From NCBI RefSeq assembly GCF_003362725.1, contig NZ_QKTV01000002.1, positions 248,001-312,000 of the forward strand: a stretch of 64,000 nt of DNA. Reading direction: 5' to 3'. Positions 1 to 9,591 of the stretch are shown piece by piece (position 1 is the first letter of the stretch; every line of letters starts with the position of its first letter). This DNA is from Winogradskyella aurantiaca. Its GTDB lineage: Bacteria > Bacteroidota > Bacteroidia > Flavobacteriales > Flavobacteriaceae. Under the pieces are notes generated by a model. The model ran no database searches. It had not been told where the DNA came from and was given only the letters and a program-made list of their open reading frames with translations. The position numbers and the translations under genes are program-made.

Positions 1-177
1 TTTACAATATTTTATATGCAATCGAAGTTCTTTAATAGCCTCAGACAAATCAACTGATTGATTTTTAGGCTGTCTTAATAAATGTAACACCAAACGAAGT
101 GCTGTTCGCTTTCCAATTCCTGGAAGTAAAGCTATTTCATTGACAGCATTGTCGAGAAGTTTTGAGGGTAATTCCAT
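1..177 (-). CDS. recR: Recombination protein RecR, N-terminal part (cut by window edge)
   Basis: The first 59 codons are present; the rest lies left of the window. RecR works with RecO and RecF in loading RecA at gaps in double-stranded DNA. The visible part begins [16 protein letters not shown] and holds the helix-hairpin-helix signature [18 protein letters not shown] at about residues 17-34, which is typical of RecR. The sequence breaks off at IKYCK, just where the zinc-finger cysteines would start. The ATG lies 5 nt downstream of a TAACTTCG box on the same strand, so the mRNA may have almost no leader. It is divergent from the sodium:solute symporter. Confidence 0.93.
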   Translation of the reverse strand, partial: MELPSKLLDNAVNEIALLPGIGKRTALRLVLHLLRQPKNQSVDLSEAIKELRLHIKYCK

Positions 178-265
178 GTCAGCGAAGTTACTTATTTTTT
201 GAAGGACAATCTTAGTTCAGATGTTTTATAAATAGTTTATTTTGGTCTTAATTTAATTCCATTTT

Positions 266-1714
266 ATGTCTCCTACTACCATTATTGGTATTGTTAGCCT
301 TTACTTTCTCGTTCTAATCATTATTTCATATTTAACGGGTAAGGAAGACTCAAATTCGGCATTTTTTAGAGCCAATAAATCAGCCCCCTGGTATTTGGTA
401 GCATTTGGTATGATTGGAGCCTCCTTGTCGGGGGTGACTTTTATTTCTGTACCGGGTGCTGTTGAAACCAATCAATTTGGCTATTTACAAGTGGTTTTTG
501 GGTATTTCTTTGGTTATTTAGTCATAGCCTACATTTTATTGCCACTGTATTACCGTATGAATCTCACTTCTATCTACACCTACTTGGAGGAGAGATTTGG
601 TAGGGTGAGTTATAAAACCGGTGCTAGTGCTTTCTTAATTTCCAGAACAATTGGAGCAGCTTTCAGACTTTTCCTGGTAGCACAAGTATTACAGCTACTA
701 GTTTTTGACAGTTTCGGCATCCCCTTCCCGATTACGGTTATTATAACAATTGCCTTAATTTGGCTATACACTCATAAGGGTGGTATTAAAACTATCATTT
801 TTACCGACACGCTTCAGACATTATTCATGCTAATCTCTGTAATAGTCACTGTCATCTTTTTAGCGTCTTCACTTGGACTAAATGGCCTATCAGAAATGGT
901 GAACTATGTTAAGTCTGATGCCATGAGTAAAGTCTTCTTTTTTGATGATACCAACGATCCGCAATATTTCTGGAAAAGTTTTTTATCTGGTATTTTTATT
1001 ACGATTACCATGACAGGCCTGGACCAGGATATGATGCAAAAAAATCTGACTTGCAAAAACTTAAAGGATGCTCAAAAAAATATGATCTCCTTTAGTGTGG
1101 TGCTCATTTTCGTGAACATTTTGTTTTTAGCCTTGGGTTTATTATTGACACAATATGCCCTACAAAATGGAATAGAGGCCAAAAAAGACAGTTTGTTCCC
1201 CACCATTGCCATGCTCCCAGAAATTGGTCAAGTCACCTCAGCGTTCTTCATTCTTGGGTTGATAGCTGCTGCTTACTCAAGTGCAGACTCAGCCTTAACC
1301 TCACTAACTACTTCTTATTGCATCGATATCATTGGAATCAATGAAAGGCCCGATGTTGAGCAAAAGAATATTCGTAAAAAGGTCCATATTGGTTTTAGTA
1401 TTGTGCTGGTAATTGTCATCATAATTTTTGATCTTTTATTTAAAGACGTCTCTGTGATATGGGAATTATTCAAGGCTGCTGGATATACCTACGGACCACT
1501 ATTAGGCTTATTTGCATTTGGTTTATTCACTAGAACACAGATTAAAGATAAGTGGGTGTGGGTAATTGCAATTCTGTCTCCTATTATTGCCTATTTGATT
1601 AATAGTTATTCTGCTGAATTATTCAATGGTTATAAAATTGGCTTCGAAATTTTAATCATCAACGGGATCCTTATGTTTCTGGGACTTCAGCTATTACGAC
1701 TTAGAAAATCTTAA
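266..1714 (+). CDS. Sodium:solute symporter (SSS family)
   Basis: 482 residues, nearly all hydrophobic helices, in line with the 13-helix SSS/SSF fold that uses the sodium gradient to import sugars, amino acids, sialic acids or similar solutes. The N-terminal half has the family segment GASLSGVTFISVPGAV and the later half the AAYSSADSALTSLTTSYC motif, in which small and serine residues line the second sodium site in known members. The substrate cannot be told from sequence. It stands alone: 88 bp from divergent recR and 89 bp before the next lipoprotein gene. A neighbouring recR/symporter/CoA-binding-protein arrangement is common in flavobacteria from memory, and here the two lipoprotein genes at 1804-6405 sit inside it. 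Confidence 0.9.
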   Translation: MSPTTIIGIVSLYFLVLIIISYLTGKEDSNSAFFRANKSAPWYLVAFGMIGASLSGVTFISVPGAVETNQFGYLQVVFGYFFGYLVIAYILLPLYYRMNLTSIYTYLEERFGRVSYKTGASAFLISRTIGAAFRLFLVAQVLQLLVFDSFGIPFPITVIITIALIWLYTHKGGIKTIIFTDTLQTLFMLISVIVTVIFLASSLGLNGLSEMVNYVKSDAMSKVFFFDDTNDPQYFWKSFLSGIFITITMTGLDQDMMQKNLTCKNLKDAQKNMISFSVVLIFVNILFLALGLLLTQYALQNGIEAKKDSLFPTIAMLPEIGQVTSAFFILGLIAAAYSSADSALTSLTTSYCIDIIGINERPDVEQKNIRKKVHIGFSIVLVIVIIIFDLLFKDVSVIWELFKAAGYTYGPLLGLFAFGLFTRTQIKDKWVWVIAILSPIIAYLINSYSAELFNGYKIGFEILIINGILMFLGLQLLRLRKS

Positions 1715-1803
1715 AATTGACAGGAGCCAAGGTAACCAGTATTTTTCTGGTCTATCAAGGATTAATTTTTATATTTACGAATTGATTCCTTTAAGAAAAT
1801 TTT

Positions 1804-4800
1804 ATGAAATATTTAGGCGGTTTATTGATGCTGGCCTTTCTTGTTATTTCCTGTAATAAAGAGGAGAAACAAGAACAATCGTATCTGTTTAATGAACTTG
1901 ATTCAGCTGTTACAGGGGTAGACTTTATGAACATGGTTGAAGATACTCCTGAACACAGTATTATTAACTATATCTACTTTTATAATGGAGCAGGTGTTGC
2001 CGTAGGAGACATTAATAACGACGGCCTAAAAGATCTATTTTTTGTTTCCAACGAGCATGACAATAAATTGTACCTCAACAAAGGAAATATGAAGTTTGAG
2101 GACATTTCAGCTTCTGCAAACATTAACGGAAATTCCGATTGGAATACAGGTGTTACCATGGTAGATATCAATGCAGACGGCTATCTCGATATCTATGTCT
2201 GTGCGGTTTCAGGGTTACTGGATTTTAAAGGTCATAACGAATTATACATTAATAACGGAGACAACACCTTTAGTGAAGAATCTTCAAGCTATGGACTGGA
2301 TTTTAAAGGTTATTCTACGCAGTCTTACTTCTTTGATTATGATAAGGATGGAGATTTGGATATGTACTTAGTTAACCACGCCGTTCATACCAACTTGTCT
2401 CATGGAAAAGCAAGTCTCAGAAATGAAAGAGCCCCTCTTGTTGGAGACGTCCTTTTTAAGAATGATGACGGAAGCTTTATAGACGTTAGTGAGGATGCTA
2501 ATATTTACGGAGGAGTTAACGGTTATGGTTTAAGTGCAACAATCGCTGATTTTGATAACGACGGATGGGACGACATTTATGTCTGTAACGATTTTCATGA
2601 AGACGATTACTTTTATGTGAATAATCATGATGGGACCTTTACTGAAACTCTGGGGTCTAAATTCAACACGATCAGTCGCTTCTCTATGGGAAGCGATGCA
2701 GCGGACATCAACAATGATGGTTATCAAGACCTTATAACCCTTGATATGCTTCCCTGGGACGAAAAAGTACTAAAGGAGACTGAGGGTGATGATGCCATGT
2801 TCAACATGCAAGTGCATTTATCAAATCTTGGTTATAAAGATCAGTACAGTAGAAATATGCTACAAATTTCTCATCAAGGACAGTATTTTCATGAAGAAGC
2901 CTTAAAAAACCAGATTGCAGATACTGACTGGAGTTGGGCCCCATTATTTGCTGACTTTGATAATGACGGTCAGCAAGACCTCTTCATTTCAAATGGAATT
3001 CCTAAAAGACCTAATGGTCTTGATTTCAAGAAATACGTCTCCAGTGCCTTTAAGGGAAAATCAGAAGCCGAAGGATTAAATTGGCTCTACAATGCCATTG
3101 GGGAAATGCCTGATGGTAATGTCAGTAATCAAATCTATAAAGGCATTAATGGTGATTTCAGTAATAAAACCGGAGAATGGATTAGCAATGTTCCAAAAAT
3201 CTCAAATGCTTCTATTTACACTGATTTAGATAATGATGGTGACTTGGACATTGTTACTAATAATTTCAATCAGGTTGCCAGTATCTACCAAAACAACACA
3301 TCAGAGACTAACTCAATTAACGTTAGTCTTAAATATAAAGACCAGAATATAGAAGGCCTTGGAACAAAGGTGGAACTTTATAACGATCGTGAACGTCAAC
3401 TTAAGCAGGTTTTTAAGTCCAGAGGTTTTATGTCTTCAATTGATGGAAGTTTACATTTTGGTCTTGACTCTAGTATTAAGGTGGATTCTCTTGTAATCAC
3501 ATGGCCAAATAACAAGATTCAAACGGTTATCAATCCAACAATCAACTCTAGTATCCAGTTAGTATACGATGAATCAAATATCAAAGATGGTCAAGAGTCT
3601 GCAAGGCAGGAAACGGCAATTTTTGAAAAATCAAATCTTATAGATTTCACTCATGTAGAAGATCGCTATAACGATTTTGTTGAAGAAAAATTAATACCAT
3701 ATAAGGTATCAACCATGGGGCCAGCTGTTGCGGTTGGTGATGTTGACAACAATGGCTTTGAGGACATTTATATTGGTGGTGCATCAGGTAAATCCGGGCA
3801 ACTCTTTATGAATTCGGGGAATGATTTCAAATCAGTTGCCATATCTTCTTTTGCTGCTGATGCGGCATACGAAGACAATAGTGCCACCTTCTTTGATGCA
3901 GACATGGATGGAGACTTAGATCTCTACATTGGATCGGGTATCAGTGAAATTAATGCTGAGACTTTAAATTATGATCGACTTTACATAAATAATAACGGAG
4001 ACTTCATTAGGGGAACCAATGCGATACCTCAAAATCCAATGGTTACTTCAACTGTTAATTCGTACGACTACGATCAGGATGGGGATATGGATCTTTTTGT
4101 TGGGATAAGGAGCAACCCAAATAGTTTTGGAAAAATGGAGGCCTCTTATATCCTTAAAAATGATGGAAAAGGCTCCTTTAGCAAAGACCCAAACTTTGTA
4201 CTGAACGGCATGATCATGGATGCCGAATGGACCGATATTGATAATGATGGTATAAAGGACCTGTTAGTGGCTACAGAATGGGATCAACCTAAAGTCTATC
4301 TAAATAAAAATGCATCTCTTGATCTTATTAATTTACCACAAGAATTAAGTGGATTATGGCAGAGCATTACCGTTGCCGACGTAGACAATGATGGCGATCA
4401 AGACATCCTACTAGGTAATTTGGGGCTTAATTCAAAATTCAATTTGTATTTCGATGGACCCTTACAACTTTATTACTCCGACTTTGATGAAAATGGAGTT
4501 AATGAAACGATGATTGCATACAATAGAAATGGCACTTATTATCCACTAAATACAAAAGATGAACTTGCTGCACAGATGAATATTATCAACAAGATATATA
4601 CATCTCATGCAGCCTATGCTGGAAAATCAATGGTCGATGCCTTGAAGAGTGGTACTTTAAAAAAAGCCACCAAGTATGAGGCAGCTACTTTAACATCAGG
4701 TTATTTACACAATGACAATAATGAATTTAATACGTTTGTACCGTTTGATTCAAGTTTACAGCTTGGCCCGATCTATGATTTTGAATCTTTTGAACTAGGC

Positions 4801-5046
4801 AACAATAAGCAATTGTTGATCACCGGAAACACCTATAGATTCAACACATATCATGGTTCCTACTCTTCATTGAAAGGGTATTTCTGGGATGTTTCTAATG
4901 ATACGATCGTACCTGCATCAAATAAAGGGCTTGATCCTATAAATGAGCAGATAAAGGACGTCGTTATTGTAGATATGAAAGACAATCGTGTATTATTAGT
5001 CGTTGCAAATAACGATAGTGTTAAGAGTTACCAATTTGATAAATAA
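1804..5046 (+). CDS. FG-GAP/VCBS-repeat lipoprotein with ASPIC/UnbV domain
   Basis: 1080 residues. It begins with a lipoprotein signal peptide (MKYLGGLLMLAFLVISC, lipobox cysteine 17), so it is probably anchored in the outer membrane. Residues about 55-495 hold many FG-GAP-type calcium-binding loops of the form D-x-DNDG-x-x-D, suggesting a beta-propeller. Residues about 500-590 resemble the ASPIC/UnbV domain (GLGTKVELY, SRGFMSS, HFGLDSS, ITWPN). A second block of FG-GAP loops starts near residue 637 (GPAVAVGDVDNNG), so there may be two propellers. The C-terminal 180 residues match nothing I recognise beyond the family. Only 6 bp separate it from the haloperoxidase gene, so the two are cotranscribed. 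The biochemical role is unknown; binding of a polymer or partner on the cell surface is an inference. Confidence 0.88.
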   Translation: MKYLGGLLMLAFLVISCNKEEKQEQSYLFNELDSAVTGVDFMNMVEDTPEHSIINYIYFYNGAGVAVGDINNDGLKDLFFVSNEHDNKLYLNKGNMKFEDISASANINGNSDWNTGVTMVDINADGYLDIYVCAVSGLLDFKGHNELYINNGDNTFSEESSSYGLDFKGYSTQSYFFDYDKDGDLDMYLVNHAVHTNLSHGKASLRNERAPLVGDVLFKNDDGSFIDVSEDANIYGGVNGYGLSATIADFDNDGWDDIYVCNDFHEDDYFYVNNHDGTFTETLGSKFNTISRFSMGSDAADINNDGYQDLITLDMLPWDEKVLKETEGDDAMFNMQVHLSNLGYKDQYSRNMLQISHQGQYFHEEALKNQIADTDWSWAPLFADFDNDGQQDLFISNGIPKRPNGLDFKKYVSSAFKGKSEAEGLNWLYNAIGEMPDGNVSNQIYKGINGDFSNKTGEWISNVPKISNASIYTDLDNDGDLDIVTNNFNQVASIYQNNTSETNSINVSLKYKDQNIEGLGTKVELYNDRERQLKQVFKSRGFMSSIDGSLHFGLDSSIKVDSLVITWPNNKIQTVINPTINSSIQLVYDESNIKDGQESARQETAIFEKSNLIDFTHVEDRYNDFVEEKLIPYKVSTMGPAVAVGDVDNNGFEDIYIGGASGKSGQLFMNSGNDFKSVAISSFAADAAYEDNSATFFDADMDGDLDLYIGSGISEINAETLNYDRLYINNNGDFIRGTNAIPQNPMVTSTVNSYDYDQDGDMDLFVGIRSNPNSFGKMEASYILKNDGKGSFSKDPNFVLNGMIMDAEWTDIDNDGIKDLLVATEWDQPKVYLNKNASLDLINLPQELSGLWQSITVADVDNDGDQDILLGNLGLNSKFNLYFDGPLQLYYSDFDENGVNETMIAYNRNGTYYPLNTKDELAAQMNIINKIYTSHAAYAGKSMVDALKSGTLKKATKYEAATLTSGYLHNDNNEFNTFVPFDSSLQLGPIYDFESFELGNNKQLLITGNTYRFNTYHGSYSSLKGYFWDVSNDTIVPASNKGLDPINEQIKDVVIVDMKDNRVLLVVANNDSVKSYQFDK

Positions 5047-5052
5047 CAGATA

Positions 5053-6405
5053 ATGAGATTTACATACCGCTTCTTAATTATCACCCTATTAATATTACAA
5101 AACTGTAATACGAAAACAGAACCGATTGAAATTTCAGCCACCGACTACCATAAGGCTGTTGATAAACTTACGGAGATCATGGTTCATGATATCTTTTCGC
5201 CGCCGGTTGCCAGCCGATTGTATGTGTATCCAAATGTTGCCGCCTATGAAGTTCTCAATCAAAATGATGACTATTTTAAATCCTTATCTGGGCAGTTGAA
5301 AGACCTTACTATCAGCGAGACCACTGGCGAAACTCAAGCGAACAAGGAGCTAGCTGCTCTAATTGCTTATATGGATGTTGCTAAAGAATTGGTATTCTCT
5401 AAAGAGATGATGACAGATTTTAGGGACAGTTTGTATGCAGAATGGGAACTAAAAAACGCAGACAGTTTCCTTAAATCCAAATCATACGGTCTTTCCATAT
5501 CTGATCAGGTTATTAAATGGATGAATAAAGATGGTTATGCTGAATCAAGGACCTTGCCTGATTATAACATCTATGACAAGAGTCCTGCTCGCTGGGAACC
5601 GACACCGCCGGCTTATATGAAAGGTATTGAGCCTCATTGGAATACCATTAGACCATTTGCCTTGGATTCTGCCTCTCAGTTTAAACCTATTCGTCATCCA
5701 GACTTTTCATTAGAAGAAGACACCCCTTTTTATAAGGAGTTAAAGGAAGTATATGACCTTAACAACGAAATACGAGAGAAAGGGGATGAATCTGTTGAGA
5801 TTGCTATAGCTAGATTTTGGGACTGTAACCCTTTTGTTTCTGTCAATAAGGGTCACTTTATGTTTGCAGAGAAAAAGATCACACCAGGTGCACATTGGAT
5901 CGGCATCTGTAAAATAGCCTGTCAACAAACTGAAGCAGATTTTAGCCGAACAGTGTTTGCATATACCAAAACATCCATGGCCATTGCAGATGCCTTTATA
6001 AGTTGCTGGGATGAAAAATACCGGAGTAATTTGGTACGACCTGAGACCTTAATTAATAAATATATTGACCTGGATTGGGCTCCTATATTGCAAACTCCTC
6101 CATTTCCTGAGTATACCAGTGGTCACTCAGTGGTGTCTGGTGCCTCTTCAGAAGTTTTGACAGATATCTTTGGTGATAACTTCTATTTTGAAGATACAAC
6201 GGAATTGCCTTATGGACTCCCCATGCGCGTTTTCGAATCTTTTAGAGCAGCAGCCCAAGAAGCAGCAATAAGCCGATTGTATGGTGGAATTCACTACAAA
6301 GCAGCGGTAGTTGAAGGTCTATCTCAAGGTATTAAGATTGGTGAACTATCCAATTCAAAAATTAGCTTCTTTAAAGAAAAGAAACTCGCTAGTACTGGTC
6401 AATAG
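5053..6405 (+). CDS. Vanadium-dependent haloperoxidase / PAP2-like lipoprotein
   Basis: 450 residues with a lipoprotein signal peptide (lipobox ...LILQNC, Cys 18). The vanadate-binding motifs of the haloperoxidase/PAP2 superfamily are visible: K322-x6-R329-P, S356-G357-H358, and S407-R408-x5-H414. The usual aspartate four residues after that histidine is replaced by alanine (HYKAA). Known members either oxidise halides with peroxide using bound vanadate or act as acid phosphatases; the sequence does not decide which. The gene follows the FG-GAP lipoprotein by 6 bp. Its last 17 bp overlap the end of the convergent CoA-binding protein gene. Name of the superfamily is secure, the true substrate is not. 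Confidence 0.87.
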   Translation: MRFTYRFLIITLLILQNCNTKTEPIEISATDYHKAVDKLTEIMVHDIFSPPVASRLYVYPNVAAYEVLNQNDDYFKSLSGQLKDLTISETTGETQANKELAALIAYMDVAKELVFSKEMMTDFRDSLYAEWELKNADSFLKSKSYGLSISDQVIKWMNKDGYAESRTLPDYNIYDKSPARWEPTPPAYMKGIEPHWNTIRPFALDSASQFKPIRHPDFSLEEDTPFYKELKEVYDLNNEIREKGDESVEIAIARFWDCNPFVSVNKGHFMFAEKKITPGAHWIGICKIACQQTEADFSRTVFAYTKTSMAIADAFISCWDEKYRSNLVRPETLINKYIDLDWAPILQTPPFPEYTSGHSVVSGASSEVLTDIFGDNFYFEDTTELPYGLPMRVFESFRAAAQEAAISRLYGGIHYKAAVVEGLSQGIKIGELSNSKISFFKEKKLASTGQ

Positions 6406-6751
6406 ATAGTAGAACGAGGGTACAGGCTATTTCCGAAGGTATACCATAGTCTTTTAATAGACTTACCAATTCCATATTCTCTGTTCCAGGATTGAAAATG
6501 ACACGCTCAGGATTCAAAGAAAGAATATAATCGTAATAGCCTTTCTGAACATTAGGATTTAAATACAAGGAAATTGTATGAATATCCGGATAAGCAATCC
6601 GTTCGGTATCAATGGTGACATCATCAATAGTTCCGCCTTTTAATCCAAATGCTTTGACCTCAAAATTTTTCGCTCTTAATTTCTTAACGGCCAAATTGGA
6701 GTAACGGTTTGGTTTTAAGGAAGTTCCCAGTACAAGTGTGGTTTTTGACAT
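6389..6751 (-). CDS. CoA-binding protein (YccU-like)
   Basis: 120 residues forming a single Rossmann-like CoA_binding_2 domain. The N-terminal strand and turn TLVLGTSLKPNRYSNLAVKKL is the nucleotide-binding part, and the middle (YPDIHTISLYLNP, VIFNPGTEN) matches the rest of the fold. Homologues bind coenzyme A in vitro, but their cell role is not established. Transcribed alone; its 3' end overlaps the convergent haloperoxidase gene by 17 bp, which leaves no room for a separate terminator between the two. Confidence 0.85.
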   Translation of the reverse strand: MSKTTLVLGTSLKPNRYSNLAVKKLRAKNFEVKAFGLKGGTIDDVTIDTERIAYPDIHTISLYLNPNVQKGYYDYILSLNPERVIFNPGTENMELVSLLKDYGIPSEIACTLVLLSIDQY

Positions 6752-6852
6752 CTGTTAATTTAGTGTTAAGTAAAAATAATATAGTAACAGAGTTCAAAAA
6801 TAGTCGTCTACCTAACAACTAATGTTCATCAATCAAATAAATCAATTAAAAA

Positions 6853-9327
6853 ATGAAATTCTTTTTTGCCCTGTGCATGGCAATCTCATCAGTTGCCATG
6901 TTCTCCCAACCCAGTGCGTCTCATGATGTAAGAACTGGATCTATTAATGGTCGTGTTATGGACTCTGTACTTACAGAACCACTGCCCTATGTCAATATCA
7001 TTGTAAAAGACCTTATAGGAAACATTATTACCGGTGCCATTACCACAGAAGATGGCAAGTTTTCTATTAATAAAATCCCGGAAGGAGCCGTTGTTGTGGA
7101 CATCAGTTATATGGGATATGAAGTGGTTTCTAAATCGGTGACACTTGGGAAAAATAACTACAAAATAGATCTAGGGGATATAATGCTTACTGAAAGTGCC
7201 GAGGGACTTGATGAAGTTACAGTAGTTGCCCAAGTTTCTACCATCCAACAAAAAGTTGACAGGAAGGTTATCACTATTGGAAAGGATTTAACGACTGCCG
7301 GCCCAACTGCAGCTGACATCTTCAATAATCTACCTTCTATTAATGTTGATCAGCAAACAGGTCAAATTTCCATGAGAGGCAATCAAAACGTGCAGATCAT
7401 GGTAGATGGCAAACTAACCAATATTGCACCAGAGCAATTGCTTAGACAGATCCCATCCACCTCTATTAAGCAAATAGAATTAATAACCAACCCATCGGCT
7501 AAATACAACCCTGATGGCATGAGTGGTATCATCAATATCATTTTATACAAAAATGCTAATGTTGGTTTCAATGGAAATATCAATGTGGGACTTGGTTATG
7601 AATTGGAACCAAAATTCAATAGTTCTATAGACATGAACTACAGGAATGGCAAGCTCAATTTCTATGGAAACTATGGAAACAACATATCAGATAACGTGAC
7701 TACTGGATTTATTTCGCAACCTCAGGTAAATACAACTCAGACCTTTGATTTTCAAGATGGACGACAATCACATCTATACAAGCTTGGTTTGGATTATTAC
7801 ATAAATGAAAAACACACCGTCTCATTTTTTACCAATCAAAATGATTTTAATGGAGAAACTGAAGGGGTGACTGAGATCTTTTTTGAAACAAGTGATGAAA
7901 ATGGAGAGCTTCAAGTACTAAATAATAACAGTAGCAACTCAACATCACAGTACAATCTTGATTATAAATTTGAATTTGGAAGGGCTGGGCAAAGCCTTGA
8001 GTTGGAGGCTGACTATAATATTTTTGATAATACCATTGAGACCTTTAACCGTTTTTCCGGTGAGAATCTGAGGCCTAATTTTGACGAACTTACTCGGATT
8101 GATCGCGACAGAACCACAATAAACCTAGACTATATTATTCCACTTAACGAAAAAAGTAAGTTAGAAGCTGGAGCACAGGCAAGGATTTTCAATAATGTCA
8201 TTGACTATGTTTCAGATGCCAGAGTTCAAAACGAAGATGGAGACTATATTCCAACGAGTACCAACTATAACTACATGCGCGATATATACTCGCTGTATGC
8301 CAGCTATGGCAATAACCAGGAAAAATGGACCTATCAAATAGGGCTTAGAGCCGAAACGGTTTCTGTAGAAACGCTTGCAGAAGAAACAGATTTGTCAACC
8401 GGTGAGCGCACTGAATACCCTTTTAAAAATGATTATATAGGTATTTATCCTAGCGTCTTTGTGACCTTTAATCCATCCGAAAAAAATGGTTATCAATTCT
8501 CTTACAGCCGTCGGGTCGACCGACCAGGAGTTGGCCAGGTCAATCCAATTCCTGAGTGGAATACCCCTCTAATTTCTCAGTTTGGTAATCAGGAACTGTT
8601 GCCACAATTTACCAATTCTTTAGAAGTTAATTACATCCGACAATTTGAGAAAGGGAGCGTCACTGGTGGTGTATTCTACAGAATAATCGAAGACGAAATA
8701 AATCAGGCGGTGTTAATAGACAGAGCAAACCTGGGAACAGGACGCATTATTCTTACTTGGGAAAATTTTGATACCACAAGTGCGTATGGACTAGAACTTT
8801 CTGGTAACTACAGACCAACGAAATGGTGGAACTTTAATGCTAGTTTTGACTTGTATTCCCAATCTCAAAAAGGATTCGCCGAAACTCTGGACCCAACCAT
8901 TCCAGACCCAGAGGAAGATGATATTGTGGTTGAAGAAGTCGAAGTAACCAATGTGATTTACAACCTTAGAATGTTCAACAATTTTAAGGTCAGTGAAAAA
9001 GTATCCTTTTCTTTATTTGGACTTTACCGAGGAAGAAATAAAGGACTACAGTTTGAAATGGCTCCTATGTACTTTGTCAATGCCGGTTTTAGATATAACT
9101 TCTTATCCGACAATAGAGCGACCTTCAGTTTAAACTTCAATAATATTTTAAACACTCAGGAAATTGCCATAACCGGTCAGCGTCCGTTTCTTCAAGAAGC
9201 TATGTTTCAGCCAGAATTTAGTACTATCTACGGCAGTCTATCTTATAGATTCGGTGGCGGAAAATACCGAGCTAAATCTAGAAAACGCAGAGATAATGAT
9301 GAAAAATCTGGTGGTGGTTTCCTTTAA
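6853..9327 (+). CDS. TonB-dependent receptor, outer membrane beta-barrel family
   Basis: 824 residues. A signal peptide (MKFFFALCMAISSVAMFSQ) is followed by a carboxypeptidase-like regulatory domain at about 30-115 (GSINGRVMDSVLTEPLPYVNI), a plug domain at about 125-225 (ADIFNNLPSINVD, GNQNVQIMVDGK, NPSAKYNPDGMSGIINI), and a large beta-barrel rich in aromatic and Asn residues ending SYRFGGGKYRAKSRKRR. This matches the flavobacterial OMP_b-brl_3 class rather than SusC. Such proteins take up ligands through the outer membrane with TonB energy, but the ligand is unknown. The end is unusual: a basic tail plus a Gly-rich end rather than a terminal aromatic residue other than FL. It is monocistronic, closed by a strong terminator. 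Confidence 0.9.
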   Translation: MKFFFALCMAISSVAMFSQPSASHDVRTGSINGRVMDSVLTEPLPYVNIIVKDLIGNIITGAITTEDGKFSINKIPEGAVVVDISYMGYEVVSKSVTLGKNNYKIDLGDIMLTESAEGLDEVTVVAQVSTIQQKVDRKVITIGKDLTTAGPTAADIFNNLPSINVDQQTGQISMRGNQNVQIMVDGKLTNIAPEQLLRQIPSTSIKQIELITNPSAKYNPDGMSGIINIILYKNANVGFNGNINVGLGYELEPKFNSSIDMNYRNGKLNFYGNYGNNISDNVTTGFISQPQVNTTQTFDFQDGRQSHLYKLGLDYYINEKHTVSFFTNQNDFNGETEGVTEIFFETSDENGELQVLNNNSSNSTSQYNLDYKFEFGRAGQSLELEADYNIFDNTIETFNRFSGENLRPNFDELTRIDRDRTTINLDYIIPLNEKSKLEAGAQARIFNNVIDYVSDARVQNEDGDYIPTSTNYNYMRDIYSLYASYGNNQEKWTYQIGLRAETVSVETLAEETDLSTGERTEYPFKNDYIGIYPSVFVTFNPSEKNGYQFSYSRRVDRPGVGQVNPIPEWNTPLISQFGNQELLPQFTNSLEVNYIRQFEKGSVTGGVFYRIIEDEINQAVLIDRANLGTGRIILTWENFDTTSAYGLELSGNYRPTKWWNFNASFDLYSQSQKGFAETLDPTIPDPEEDDIVVEEVEVTNVIYNLRMFNNFKVSEKVSFSLFGLYRGRNKGLQFEMAPMYFVNAGFRYNFLSDNRATFSLNFNNILNTQEIAITGQRPFLQEAMFQPEFSTIYGSLSYRFGGGKYRAKSRKRRDNDEKSGGGFL

Positions 9328-9394
9328 TATATACCCGAGAATCAATGGCTAAATAATTTGATGGTTAGTGTTTAGGCCACTGGTTCTATTTAGA

Positions 9395-9424
9395 AAACCC
9401 AGAGCTAAGTCTCTGGGTTTTTGT
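9395..9424 (+). terminator. Rho-independent terminator of the TonB receptor gene
   Basis: A perfect 10-bp inverted repeat, AAACCCAGAG and CTCTGGGTTT, with a 6-nt loop followed by TTGTT. It lies 68 bp after the receptor stop codon. Confidence 0.85.
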
Positions 9425-9444
9425 TAATTAAGCGTTAAATATCC

Positions 9445-9525
9445 AACTCTCTGCAATAAAAAGAGAGTTTGTTCGTCTAATAAGTAAGTTTTAAGTAATT
9501 ATTGTTATATCCGTTCTGGATATAA
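9445..9525. other. Two further hairpins in the receptor/fabH gap
   Basis: Two 8-bp perfect inverted repeats lie in a row: AACTCTCT (9445-9452) with AGAGAGTT (9462-9469), and TTATATCC (9505-9512) with GGATATAA (9518-9525). Neither has a clear U-run. Together with the terminators on either side they make four hairpins in about 200 bp. Confidence 0.5.
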
Positions 9526-9554
9526 TTAAGTGTTAGTTAGGTTGGTTAATAGCT

Positions 9555-9588
9555 GAAAAAGCCGAAATTCTAGAATTTCGGCTTTTTC
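9555..9588. terminator. Bidirectional terminator beside fabH
   Basis: A perfect 16-bp stem, GAAAAAGCCGAAATTC with its complement, and a 2-nt centre. A-run on one side and T-run on the other make it work in both directions. It starts 3 bp beyond the fabH stop codon. Confidence 0.9.
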
Positions 9589-9591
9589 ATT

